Shown here one piece after another: positions 54,832 through 63,719 of a stretch of DNA of 64,000 bases. This DNA is from Zoogloea sp041904905 (lineage in GTDB: Bacteria > Pseudomonadota > Gammaproteobacteria > Burkholderiales > Rhodocyclaceae). The stretch is from contig NZ_JAYRMI010000010.1 of the NCBI RefSeq assembly GCF_041904905.1, forward strand, positions 1 to 64,000. The letters run 5' to 3'. Within the stretch, counting starts at the first letter, position 1. Each line of letters starts with the position of its first letter. Below the pieces are notes generated by a model. It ran no database searches. It saw nothing but the letters and a program-made list of their open reading frames with translations, and was not told where the DNA came from. The translations under genes were made by a program, and so were the position numbers.

Positions 54832-55185
54832 CTACCAGCGCTTGATGACCCACTTGGGCACCCGCACGCCGGCATCGTGGGCGTCGCGACGGGTGAAGTC
54901 GCCGTTGCCCACGTCGTCGTAGAGGTAGTAGGGCACGCCGCCGGGCGGGGTGACCTTGACCATGTAGAGCTGGCCGTTCACGCGGAACTCCTCCACGGTG
55001 TCCTCGCCCTTCTTGACGATGGTGACCTGGGGCTCCTGGTCGGCGTCGAGTTCCATGCCCGGGGGCGGCGGCGGCGGCTCGGGCAGGGGCTCGAGCTTGG
55101 GCGGTTGCTGCTGGGCCCAGGCCGACGCGGTGACGGCAAACAGCAGGGCGGCGAGATTTTTCACGTGGGCTTTGACGCGGGGCAT
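54832..55185 (-). CDS. DUF2782 secreted protein
   Basis: A 117-residue protein with signal peptide (LAALLFAVTASAWAQQ), a Pro-rich linker (LPEPPPPPPG) and the compact DUF2782 domain (VTIVKKGEDTVEEFRVNGQL and YYLYDDVGNGDF). In beta- and gammaproteobacteria this gene usually sits next to polA, as here (with a LOG-family gene between). Function unknown. Confidence 0.9.
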   Translation of the reverse strand: MPRVKAHVKNLAALLFAVTASAWAQQQPPKLEPLPEPPPPPPGMELDADQEPQVTIVKKGEDTVEEFRVNGQLYMVKVTPPGGVPYYLYDDVGNGDFTRRDAHDAGVRVPKWVIKRW

Positions 55186-55248
55186 GGCGATCTCCTGACT
55201 ATGCCGCGATTGTAACCCGCCAGCCGGTGCAGCCGGCGGGCGATGGGC

Positions 55249-55974
55249 TTACAGGTTGAGCATCAGCTCGTGCTCTTCGGGCAGCGGCAGGAAGCCGCGG
55301 CTCTGGTAGTGGTTGAAGATCGCGTCGACGACCTGCTCGGGCTCGTCGATCACCTGCACCAGATTGAGATCCTCGGGGTTGATCATCTTCTCCTCGACCA
55401 GCCGCGTCTTGAACCAGTCGATCAGCCCGCTCCAGAACGCCGACTCGACCAGGATCACCGGGATCTTGCGGCTCTTGCCGGTCTGGATCAGGGTCATCGC
55501 CTCCAGCAGCTCGTCCAGCGTGCCGAAACCGCCGGGCATCACCACGTAGGCCACCGCAAACTTCACGAACATGAACTTGCGCGCGAAGAAGTGCTGGAAG
55601 GTCTGGGAGATGTCCTGATAGGGGTTGGCCTGCTGCTCCATCGGCAGCTGGATGTTGAGCCCCACGCTGGGCGACTTGCCGAAGTAGGCGCCCTTGTTGG
55701 CCGCCTCCATGATGCCGGGGCCACCGCCGGAGATCACCGAAAAGCCGGCGTCCGACAGCAGCCGGGCGATGCGCTCGGTCTTGGCGTAGTAGGGATGATC
55801 GGGTTTGGTGCGGGCGCTGCCGAAGATCGACACCGCCGGGCGGATCGGCTTGAGGCGCTCAGTGGCCTCGACGAACTCTGCCATAATCCCGAAAATCCGC
55901 CACGACTCCCGGGCGGTGAAGTTCTGTGCCGTGGTGCTCGGCATCTCCCGGGGAAGTTTGTCTTTTGCTGTCAT
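55249..55974 (-). CDS. LOG-family protein (TIGR00730, cytokinin-riboside phosphoribohydrolase-like)
   Basis: A 241-residue Rossmann-like protein with the LOG motifs GGGPGIMEAANKGA and MPGGFGTLDELLEA. LOG proteins cleave nucleoside 5'-monophosphates to base and ribose phosphate; bacterial members are often AMP or purine-nucleotide nucleosidases such as PpnN. ATG 55974 is divergent from polA, whose start is 58 bp away. Confidence 0.92.
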   Translation of the reverse strand: MTAKDKLPREMPSTTAQNFTARESWRIFGIMAEFVEATERLKPIRPAVSIFGSARTKPDHPYYAKTERIARLLSDAGFSVISGGGPGIMEAANKGAYFGKSPSVGLNIQLPMEQQANPYQDISQTFQHFFARKFMFVKFAVAYVVMPGGFGTLDELLEAMTLIQTGKSRKIPVILVESAFWSGLIDWFKTRLVEEKMINPEDLNLVQVIDEPEQVVDAIFNHYQSRGFLPLPEEHELMLNL

Positions 55975-56032
55975 TTTTCTTGAGGAGTGAGGGGAGAGGG
56001 CCTGGGCTCCGCCTGCTCTTCCCCGCGTGCCC

Positions 56033-58756
56033 ATGCCGACCCTGTTGCTCGTAGACGGTTCCAGCTATCTGTACCGCGCCTTCCATGCCCTGCCCGACCT
56101 GCGCAATTCGGCGGGCGAACCGACCGGTGCCGTGCGCGGCGTGCTGTCCATGCTACGTCGGCTCGAATCCGACTACAAGGCGGAGTATCGCGCGTGCATC
56201 TTCGACGCCAAGGGCAAGACCTTCCGCGACGACTGGTTCCCCGATTACAAATCCCACCGTCCGCCCATGCCCGACGACCTGCGGGCGCAGATCGAGCCGC
56301 TCCACGAAGCCGTGAAGGCCGAAGGCTGGCCGCTGCTGGTCGAGGAAGGCGTGGAGGCCGACGACGTGATCGGCACCCTCACCCGCCGCGCCGTCGAGGC
56401 CGGCTGGGAGGTGGTCATCTCCACCGGCGACAAGGATCTTACCCAGCTCGTCCAGCCCGGCGTGCGCTGGGTGAACACGATGAGCGAGGAAGTGCTCGAC
56501 TCGGACGGCGTGACCGCCAAGTTCGGCGTACCGCCGGAGCGCATCGTCGACTACCTCGCCCTGGTGGGCGACACCGTGGATAACGTGCCCGGCGTCGAGA
56601 AGTGCGGCCCCAAGACCGCCGTGAAGTGGCTCACCGAATACGGCACCCTCGACAACCTGATCGCCAACGCCGACAAGGTGGGCGGCAAGGTCGGCGAGAA
56701 CCTGCGCAAGCACCTGGATTTCCTGCCCCTGGGGCGCAAGCTCGTCACCGTGGTCACCGATCTGCCGCTGCCGGTGGGCCCGGCCGACCTGCCCGCCCGG
56801 GAGGACGACAAGGAAGCCCTGGCCGCCATCTACCGGCGCATGGAGTTCAAGGGCTGGCTGAAGGAGCTGGAGGAAGGCGCCAGCGCCACGCGCGCCCCGG
56901 CCACCAGCGAAACCGCCACGCCCGTACCCGCCGCCGAGCCCGGCGCCCACCGCACCGGCTACGAGACGCTCCTCGACTGGGAAGCCTTCGACGCCTGGCT
57001 GGCCAGGATTTCCGCCGCCAGCCTCACCGCCTTCGACACCGAAACCACCGGCCTCGACCCGATGGCCGCCCAGCTCGTCGGCATGTCCTTCGCCACCGCC
57101 CCCGGCGAAGCCGCCTACCTGCCGCTCGCCCACACCTACCCCGACGCCCCGGCCCAGCTGCCGCTGGCCGAGGTGCTCGCGCGGCTCAAGCCCTGGCTCG
57201 AATCCGACGCCCACCGCAAGCTCGGCCAGAACCTCAAGTACGACGCCCACATCCTCGCCAACCACGGCATCCTGCTCGCCGGCATCGCGGAAGACACCCT
57301 GCTCGAGTCCTACATCCTCGAGAGCGACAAGTCCCACGACATGGATTCGCTCGCCAGCCGCCACCTGGGCATCAAGACCCTCACCTACGCCGAAGTGTGC
57401 GGCAAGGGCGCCAAGCAGATCGGCTTCGGCGAGGTCGAACTCGCCCGCGCCACCGAATACGCCGCCGAAGACGCCGACATCACCCTGCGCCTGCACCGCG
57501 CGCTGTCCGCCCAGCTGGCCGCCGAGCCGCGCCTCGCCGCGCTCTACCGCGACGTGGAGCTGCCCACCGCCCGCGTGCTCTTCGAGATGGAACGCAACGG
57601 CGTGCTGATCGACGACTTCCTGCTCGCCCAGCACTCCGAAGAACTCGGCCGCCGCCTGCACGAACTCGAACTGCAGGCCCACGAACTCGCCGGCCAGCCC
57701 TTCAACCTGGGCTCGCCCAAGCAGCTCGGCGAGATCCTGTTCACCAAGCTGGGCCTGCCGGTGGTCAAGAAGACCGCCACCGGCCAGCCGTCCACCGACG
57801 AAGACGTGCTCACCCAGCTCGCCGAGGACTACCCGCTGCCCAAGCTGCTGCTCGAGCACCGCAGCCTCGCCAAGCTCAAGAACACCTACACCGACAAGCT
57901 GCCGCTGATGGTCAATCGCCGCACCGGCCGCGTGCACACCAGCTTCAGCCAGGCCGTGGCCGTCACCGGGCGCCTCGCCAGCACCGAGCCCAACCTGCAG
58001 AACATCCCGATCCGCACGCCCGAAGGCCGCCGCATCCGCGCCGCCTTCATCGCCCCGGCCGGCCACAAGATCGTCTCGGCGGACTACTCCCAGATCGAGC
58101 TGCGCATCATGGCGCACCTCTCCGGCGACGCCGGCCTGCTGGACGCCTTCGCCAAGGGCGAGGACGTGCACCGCGCCACCGCCGGCGAGATCTTCGGCGT
58201 CACCCCGCTCGAAGTCACCAGCGAGCAACGCCGCTACGCCAAGGTGATCAACTTCGGGCTGATCTACGGCATGAGCGCCCACGGCCTCGCCAAGAACCTG
58301 GGCATCGAACGCGCCGCCGCCGCCAATTACATCGACCGCTACTTCGCCCGCTACCCCGGCGTCGCCGCCTACATGGAGCGCACCCGCGCCGAAGCCAAGG
58401 CCAACGGCTACGTCGAGACCGTCTTCGGCCGCCGCCTGCACCTGCCGGAGATCCGCGCCCAGCAAGTCGGCCGCCGCCAGGCCGCCGAACGCGCCGCGAT
58501 CAACGCGCCCATGCAGGGCACCGCCGCCGACCTCATCAAGATGGCGATGATCGCCACCTCCGCGTGGCTACGCGAGGCCGGCGTGAAGAGCAAGCTCATC
58601 CTGCAGGTGCACGACGAACTGGTGCTCGAAGTGCCCGACGACGAGGTCGACCTGATCCGCGACCGGCTGCCGAAGCTGATGGCCGGCGTGGCGCAACTTT
58701 CCGTGCCGCTGGTTGCCGAAGTGGGCGTCGGCGCCAACTGGGACGAAGCCCACTGA
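56033..58756 (+). CDS. polA: DNA polymerase I
   Basis: A 907-residue polymerase with three domains: N-terminal 5'-3' exonuclease (LLVDGSSYLYRAF, EADDVIGTL), a central 3'-5' proofreading domain with an intact DEDD first motif (AFDTETTGLDP) and the C-terminal polymerase (motif A SADYSQIELRI, motif B region RRYAKVINFGLIYGMS, motif C QVHDELVLE). It fills gaps and removes RNA primers. ATG 56033 is preferred over GTG 56027 because family members start directly before TLLLVDGSS. Confidence 0.97.
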   Translation: MPTLLLVDGSSYLYRAFHALPDLRNSAGEPTGAVRGVLSMLRRLESDYKAEYRACIFDAKGKTFRDDWFPDYKSHRPPMPDDLRAQIEPLHEAVKAEGWPLLVEEGVEADDVIGTLTRRAVEAGWEVVISTGDKDLTQLVQPGVRWVNTMSEEVLDSDGVTAKFGVPPERIVDYLALVGDTVDNVPGVEKCGPKTAVKWLTEYGTLDNLIANADKVGGKVGENLRKHLDFLPLGRKLVTVVTDLPLPVGPADLPAREDDKEALAAIYRRMEFKGWLKELEEGASATRAPATSETATPVPAAEPGAHRTGYETLLDWEAFDAWLARISAASLTAFDTETTGLDPMAAQLVGMSFATAPGEAAYLPLAHTYPDAPAQLPLAEVLARLKPWLESDAHRKLGQNLKYDAHILANHGILLAGIAEDTLLESYILESDKSHDMDSLASRHLGIKTLTYAEVCGKGAKQIGFGEVELARATEYAAEDADITLRLHRALSAQLAAEPRLAALYRDVELPTARVLFEMERNGVLIDDFLLAQHSEELGRRLHELELQAHELAGQPFNLGSPKQLGEILFTKLGLPVVKKTATGQPSTDEDVLTQLAEDYPLPKLLLEHRSLAKLKNTYTDKLPLMVNRRTGRVHTSFSQAVAVTGRLASTEPNLQNIPIRTPEGRRIRAAFIAPAGHKIVSADYSQIELRIMAHLSGDAGLLDAFAKGEDVHRATAGEIFGVTPLEVTSEQRRYAKVINFGLIYGMSAHGLAKNLGIERAAAANYIDRYFARYPGVAAYMERTRAEAKANGYVETVFGRRLHLPEIRAQQVGRRQAAERAAINAPMQGTAADLIKMAMIATSAWLREAGVKSKLILQVHDELVLEVPDDEVDLIRDRLPKLMAGVAQLSVPLVAEVGVGANWDEAH

Positions 58757-58805
58757 GCGGCTGCCCGGGTGCCGGCCGCCCTCCGCAATTCCTGAAAGCC
58801 TCCGG

Positions 58806-59318
58806 ATGTACCACCGCATCACCCTGCTGCTCCTGATCTTCACCCTGACGGCGTGCGGCACCTTCTCGTCCAAGAAGAAGGACGACAGCTACAAGCTCGA
58901 GCACTTCACGCCCGATTCGCCCTTCGAGCAATCCTTCGAGATCGGCCCCGCCGCCGCCTGCGAGGCCGGCCGGCGGGCGCTGCTCAGTCAGGGCTACCTG
59001 ATCGACGAGAGCAAGCCCGATCAGGTGCGCGCCCGCAAATTCTTCCAGCCCAACCGCGAGACCCAGGTCCAGCTCACCTTCAGCCTGTCGTGCCTGGCCG
59101 AAGGCGACGGCGCCGCCGTGTTCGCCAACGTCCGCCAGCTGCGCGAGGAGCTGAAGGCCGGCTCGGCCAGCACCGGCCTCAGCGTCACCGGCATCGGCTC
59201 CCTGTCGCTGCCCTTCGGCGGCAACAACGAAACCCTGGTCAAGGTGGGCGAAGAAACCGTCACCGACGCCGAGTTCTACGGGCGCTTCTTCGCCCTGATG
59301 CAATCCTTCATACGCTGA
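58806..59318 (+). CDS. DUF2242 lipoprotein
   Basis: A 170-residue lipoprotein (lipobox LTAC near residue 17) followed by a Lys-rich linker and the DUF2242 domain, with a beta-rich segment QVQLTFSLSCLAE. The family is largely confined to betaproteobacteria and its function is unknown. Its stop overlaps the start of the transglycosylase gene (TGATG). Confidence 0.87.
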   Translation: MYHRITLLLLIFTLTACGTFSSKKKDDSYKLEHFTPDSPFEQSFEIGPAAACEAGRRALLSQGYLIDESKPDQVRARKFFQPNRETQVQLTFSLSCLAEGDGAAVFANVRQLREELKAGSASTGLSVTGIGSLSLPFGGNNETLVKVGEETVTDAEFYGRFFALMQSFIR

Positions 59319-60541
59319 TGAAATCCACCCTCGCCGCCACCCTCGCCGCCACCCTTTGCACCGCCCTCCTTGGCGCGGCCAACGCCCACGCCGCCGACGC
59401 GCCGGATCCGGCCCGCTTCGCGCCCTGCCTGGCCGGGCTCAAGGCCGACGCCGCCGCCCGCGGCATCTCCGGCCCGAGCTACGACCGCCTCACCGCCAGC
59501 CTCGCGCCGGACATGAAGGTGCTCGACTTCCTCGACTACCAGCCCGAGTTCCGCACCCCGATCTGGGATTACCTCGCCGGCCTGGTGGACGACGAGCGCG
59601 TCGCCGACGGCCGCGCGATGCAGACCCAATGGGCCGAAGTGCTCGCCAACGTGTCGGCGCGCTACAAGGTCGACCCGGCCACGGTGGTCGCGGTGTGGGG
59701 CGTGGAGAGCAACTTCGGCCGCAACTTCGGCGCCCGGCCGCTGCTCACGTCGCTGTCCACCCTGTCGTGCTACGGCCGCCGCCAGGCCTACTTCCGCGGC
59801 GAGTTCTTCGACGCCCTCAAGATCGTCGATGCCGGCGACGTGAAGGCGGAGCAGCTCGTCGGCTCCTGGGCCGGCGCCTTCGGCCACACCCAGTTCATGC
59901 CCTCCACCTTCCTGCGTCTGGCGGTGGATTACGACGGCGACGGCCGCCGCGATCTGGTCGGCAGCATCCCCGACGCGCTAGCCTCCACCGCCAACTTCCT
60001 GCGTAAAGCCGGCTGGCGCGAGGGCGAGCCCTGGGGCTACGAGGTGCGCCTGCCCGCCGGCTTCGACGCCAGCGGCGCCGGCCGCAAGAACAAGCAGGCG
60101 CTTTCCAGCTGGGGCGCCCGCGGCATCACCCGCATCGACGGCAGCCCGCTCGTTGGCCAGAACGCCGGCCCGGATTCCGCCGCCCTGCTGCTGCCCGCCG
60201 GCCCCAAGGGCCCGGCCTTCATCGTGTTCCGCAACTTCGACGCGATCTTTGGCTACAACGCCGCCGAGAGCTACGCGCTGGCCATCGCCCACCTGGCCGA
60301 CCGCCTCAAGGGCGGCGGCGCCTTCGTCACCCCGTGGCCCACCGACGACGCCGGCCTCTCCCGCGCCGAACGCCGCGAGCTGCAAACCCTGCTGATCGCC
60401 CGTGGCCACCCCATCGGCAGCGTCGACGGCATGCTCGGCGACGCCAGCCGTGCCGCCATCCGCTCCGAGCAGCAGCGCCTCGGCCACACCGTCGATGGCC
60501 GCGCCGGCCAGAAGCTCCTCGCCGCCCTGCGCAAGCCCTGA
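59318..60541 (+). CDS. Lytic murein transglycosylase (MltB family)
   Basis: A 407-residue exported peptidoglycan lytic transglycosylase. Signal peptide (LAATLCTALLGAANAHA), MltB/SLT domain with the catalytic Glu in VWGVESNFGR and the substrate-loop segment AGAFGHTQFMPSTF, then a C-terminal peptidoglycan-binding-1 domain (RRELQTLLIARGHPIGSVDG). Cleaves the glycan backbone to 1,6-anhydro ends. Coupled to the DUF2242 gene by TGATG overlap. Confidence 0.93.
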   Translation: MKSTLAATLAATLCTALLGAANAHAADAPDPARFAPCLAGLKADAAARGISGPSYDRLTASLAPDMKVLDFLDYQPEFRTPIWDYLAGLVDDERVADGRAMQTQWAEVLANVSARYKVDPATVVAVWGVESNFGRNFGARPLLTSLSTLSCYGRRQAYFRGEFFDALKIVDAGDVKAEQLVGSWAGAFGHTQFMPSTFLRLAVDYDGDGRRDLVGSIPDALASTANFLRKAGWREGEPWGYEVRLPAGFDASGAGRKNKQALSSWGARGITRIDGSPLVGQNAGPDSAALLLPAGPKGPAFIVFRNFDAIFGYNAAESYALAIAHLADRLKGGGAFVTPWPTDDAGLSRAERRELQTLLIARGHPIGSVDGMLGDASRAAIRSEQQRLGHTVDGRAGQKLLAALRKP

Positions 60542-60550
60542 TTCCGCACC

Positions 60551-61396
60551 ATGACCGATCACATCCCCGCCCACCCCGACGCCTCGCCCCTGGGCAAGCC
60601 CGTCGCCTACGCCGCGCACTACGCGCCCGAGCTGCTCTTCCCCATCGCCCGCCAGGGCAAGCGCGACGAGATCGGCGTGGCCGCCGGGCCGCTGCCGTTT
60701 GTGGGCGAAGACCTGTGGAACGCCTACGAAGTCTCGTGGCTGGGCCCCCGGGGCAAGCCGGCGGTGGCGCTGGCGCAGTTCCGCGTGCCGGCCGATTCGC
60801 CCAATCTGGTCGAATCCAAGTCCTTCAAGCTCTACCTCAACGCCTTCAACCAGACCCGGCTCGCCAGTGTCGATGAACTCGCCGCCACGCTCACCCGCGA
60901 TCTGTCGGCCGCCGCCGGCGCGCCGGTTTCGGTGAAGGTCGAGCCCCTCTCCGCCCGGCCCCAGCGCCCGATGGGCTACCCCAGGGGCGTGCTGCTGGAT
61001 GAACTCGACATCGCCATCGACCAATATTCCCCCGCGCCCGGCCTGCTCCGCGCCGACGCCAGCCAGCCGGAAGTCGCCGAAACCCTGTATTCGCACCTCC
61101 TCAAGTCCAACTGCCTCGTCACCGGCCAGCCGGACTGGGCGATGGTGGTGCTGCGCTACCGCGGCGCGCCCATCGACCGCGAGGGCCTGCTGCGCTACAT
61201 CGTGTCCTTCCGCCAGCACAACGAATTCCACGAACAGTGCGTCGAGCGCATCTTCATGGACGTGATGCGCCAGTGCCAGCCCACCAGCCTGTCGGTGTGG
61301 GCACGCTACACCCGTCGCGGCGGGCTCGACATCAACCCGGCCCGACGCACGCCCGATCTGCCGCCGCCGCCCGATTTCTCCGAGATCCGCCAATGA
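60551..61396 (+). CDS. queF: NADPH-dependent 7-cyano-7-deazaguanine reductase QueF
   Basis: A 281-residue bimodular QueF of the YqcD/long type, reducing preQ0 to preQ1 in queuosine tRNA modification. The nucleophilic Cys motif SNCLVTGQPDWA and the QueF signature ESKSFKLYLNAFNQT are visible, together with FRQHNEFHEQCVERIF. Its stop overlaps the murB start by four bases. Confidence 0.96.
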   Translation: MTDHIPAHPDASPLGKPVAYAAHYAPELLFPIARQGKRDEIGVAAGPLPFVGEDLWNAYEVSWLGPRGKPAVALAQFRVPADSPNLVESKSFKLYLNAFNQTRLASVDELAATLTRDLSAAAGAPVSVKVEPLSARPQRPMGYPRGVLLDELDIAIDQYSPAPGLLRADASQPEVAETLYSHLLKSNCLVTGQPDWAMVVLRYRGAPIDREGLLRYIVSFRQHNEFHEQCVERIFMDVMRQCQPTSLSVWARYTRRGGLDINPARRTPDLPPPPDFSEIRQ

Positions 61397-62427
61397 CCGC
61401 CCCCGACCTGCTCCAGCCGGACGTCGCCCTCGACGCCCTCAACACCCTGCGCCTGCCGGCCCGCGCCGCGTGGTTTGCCGCAGTCGAGTCGGCCGACGCG
61501 CTTCGCGCCGTGCTCGACGATGCGCGCGTCGCCGGCCTGCCGCGCTTCGTGCTGGGCGGCGGATCGAATCTGGTGCTCGCCGGCGACTTCCCCGGCCTGG
61601 TGCTGAAGGTCGCCTTCCACGGCCGGAGCCGCGTGCAGGAAGACGCCGACGCCTTCTACATCCGCGCCGGCGGCGGCGAGAACTGGCACGACTTCGTGCG
61701 CTGGACGCTCGACATGGGCTGGCCCGGCCTCGAGAACCTCTCGCTCATCCCCGGCACCGTCGGCGCCGCGCCGGTGCAGAACATCGGCGCCTACGGCATC
61801 GAGATGGCCGAGCACTGCTACAGCCTGCGCGCCTACGATCTGGAAACCGGCAAGACGGTCGGCTTCGACAAGCGCGACTGCGCCTTCGGCTACCGGGACA
61901 GCTTCTTCAAGCGGGCCGGCGCCGGGCGTTATCTCATCGCCGCCGTCACCTTCCGCCTGCCCAAGAAGTGGCAGCCCCGCACCGGCTACGCCGACGTGGC
62001 CCGCGAACTGGAAGCCCGCGGCATCGCCAACCCCACCCCGCTGCAGGTGTCGGACGCCGTCATCGCCATCCGCCGTCGCAAGCTGCCCGACCCGGCCGAA
62101 ATCGGCAACGCCGGCAGCTTCTTCAAGAACCCGGTGGTGTCGGCCGACGCCTACGCCCGCCTCGCCGCGGATTTCCCCAGCCTGCCCCACTACCCGCAGC
62201 CCGACGGCAGCCAGAAGCTCGCCGCCGGCTGGCTCATCGAGCAGGCCGGCTGGAAGGGCAAGCGCCTGGGGCCGGTGGGCTGCTTCGAGCGCCAGGCGCT
62301 GGTGCTGGTCAACCACGGCGGCGCCTCGGGCGAGGACGTGCGCGCCGCCAGCAAGGCCGTGCAGGCCGACGTGCGCGCCCGTTTCGGGGTCGATCTGGAG
62401 CCGGAGCCGGTCTTCGTGGGCGGCTGA
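61393..62427 (+). CDS. murB: UDP-N-acetylenolpyruvoylglucosamine reductase MurB
   Basis: A 344-residue FAD enzyme of type I MurB (E. coli-like length). FAD-binding LGGGSNLVL and NLSLIPGTVGAAPVQNIGAYG, a catalytic-type Ser in GNAGSFFKNPV and the closing EPEPVFVG are recognisable. It performs the second committed step of UDP-MurNAc synthesis. Start ATG overlaps queF by four bases. Confidence 0.96.
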   Translation: MTAPDLLQPDVALDALNTLRLPARAAWFAAVESADALRAVLDDARVAGLPRFVLGGGSNLVLAGDFPGLVLKVAFHGRSRVQEDADAFYIRAGGGENWHDFVRWTLDMGWPGLENLSLIPGTVGAAPVQNIGAYGIEMAEHCYSLRAYDLETGKTVGFDKRDCAFGYRDSFFKRAGAGRYLIAAVTFRLPKKWQPRTGYADVARELEARGIANPTPLQVSDAVIAIRRRKLPDPAEIGNAGSFFKNPVVSADAYARLAADFPSLPHYPQPDGSQKLAAGWLIEQAGWKGKRLGPVGCFERQALVLVNHGGASGEDVRAASKAVQADVRARFGVDLEPEPVFVGG

Positions 62428-62517
62428 CCCGCCGCCACCCCGGCGGCATGGCCGCCCTAAAGCTTTTCAGCGCCGTGCCGAAAACCGCACATCCTCACCG
62501 ATGTACGGAGTGCTCCC

Positions 62518-63081
62518 ATGGCAGTTGAAGAACGGCGCGGCAGCAGCGCCCTCACCCCCGACCTGGACTGGAGCCAGGTGCGTGAAACCGTGCTCATGCT
62601 CGAGCTGGCGGTCGGCCAGATCGATTCGGCGCTGAAGGAAGGCAACAGCTCGGTCGAGGTGCTCACCGACTCCTTCACCTCGATGGCCGGCTACATGCGC
62701 ATGATGGGCCAGGCCCTCGAATCCCTGCCCGACACCCCCGCCACCGCCGACCTCAAGGCCGCCCTGATCGGTCACGCCAGCGAAGTGACCGGCCGCGTCC
62801 AGCGCTCGATCGTCGCCTTCCAGTTCTACGACAAGCTCTCCCAGCGGCTGGCCCACGTCTCCCACAGCCTGGAAGCCCTCGGCTGCCTCGTCACCGACCA
62901 GCGCAAGCTCTACAACCCCTTCGAGTGGGTGGCCCTGCAGGAGAAGATCCGCGCCAAGTACTCCACCCGCGAAGAGCTGGAGATGTTCAACGCGGTGATG
63001 CAGGGCATGCCCGTGAAGGAGGCCCTGGAGCACTACAAGGCCGAAATGAAGGACAAAGGCGACGACGTCGAACTCTTCTAG
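62518..63081 (+). CDS. CheZ-like helical protein (possible response-regulator phosphatase)
   Basis: A 187-residue all-helical cytoplasmic protein. The central helix AFQFYDKLSQRLAHV contains D105-x3-Q109, the same spacing as the phospho-aspartate phosphatase motif of CheZ (DxxxQ), and size and helical content are similar. Homologues in Rhodocyclales are usually annotated hypothetical. There are no chemotaxis genes nearby. An RBS-like GGAG precedes ATG 62518. The assignment is by motif only. Confidence 0.6.
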   Translation: MAVEERRGSSALTPDLDWSQVRETVLMLELAVGQIDSALKEGNSSVEVLTDSFTSMAGYMRMMGQALESLPDTPATADLKAALIGHASEVTGRVQRSIVAFQFYDKLSQRLAHVSHSLEALGCLVTDQRKLYNPFEWVALQEKIRAKYSTREELEMFNAVMQGMPVKEALEHYKAEMKDKGDDVELF

Positions 63082-63097
63082 ACAGCAGCCGATAAGC

Positions 63098-63190
63098 CTA
63101 CTGCGCGCCACGATCCTGCGACTCCAGTGCTCGCCGTACTCTTGCACGGCTGCGCGCCTCGTCGCAGCCTCGCGGCGCTCGCGACCGCTT
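63098..63190 (+). repeat. Dispersed intergenic repeat, copy B
   Basis: Plus-strand copy of the repeat described at 47905-47992. It shares CTACTGCGC, TGCTCGCCGTA, ACGGCTGCGC and CTCGTCGC blocks in the same order and spacing. It starts 17 bp after the stop of the CheZ-like gene. The remainder of the gap up to the cupin gene shows no gene. Confidence 0.72.
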
Positions 63191-63359
63191 CTCGACCACG
63201 GTCTTACTTACGTTTCAGCCACAAGGCCCGGGCGTATCCCGACGTCGGGTCGCGCGACCCCGCACTTTTTTGTAAGCGAATCCGGCCCCTGCGCCATGTC
63301 GGCGGCAAAGGCGTAAACTGCGCGGCTTTCCGCTCCCGCCCACCGGATTCCGCTTCGCC

Positions 63360-63719
63360 ATGCCGTCCGTCATCCATTTCTCCGACCCCGCCCCCGACCC
63401 TGTCGAAGACCGCCCCGCCCTCAGCCGGGCCATCGGCACGCCGCCGCTGCGCCTCACCGCCGAACGCTACCGCGCCGAAGATGGCGCCCTGTCCATCGGC
63501 GAGTGGGCCTGCGAGCCCGGCGCCTGGCGGATCGCCTTCCACCCGGGGCGCCACGAATTCTTCCAGGTGCTCCGCGGCCGGCTGCGCATCGTGGATACCG
63601 CCGGCAACGCCCGCGAGTTCGGGCCCGGCGACGCGGGCATCATCCCCGCCGGCTTCATCGGCACCTTCGAGGTGATCGAGCGCGTCGAGAAGCGCTACGC
63701 GATGCTCGACCGGGCCTGA
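63360..63719 (+). CDS. Cupin-domain protein
   Basis: A 119-residue single-domain cupin. The first cupin motif reads PGRHEFFQVLRGRL and the second GPGDAGIIPAGFIG; part of the usual His set is present (one His, one Glu), so metal binding may be altered. Related proteins (DUF861/EutQ-like) have unknown roles. It overlaps the convergent hydrolase gene by 25 bases. Confidence 0.82.
   Translation: MPSVIHFSDPAPDPVEDRPALSRAIGTPPLRLTAERYRAEDGALSIGEWACEPGAWRIAFHPGRHEFFQVLRGRLRIVDTAGNAREFGPGDAGIIPAGFIGTFEVIERVEKRYAMLDRA

Noticed and set aside
55216..55240. GC-rich dyad after the LOG-family gene as a terminator
   Set aside because: Alternative pairings give only 5-6 bp stems and there is no T-tract in either direction, so the call is too weak.
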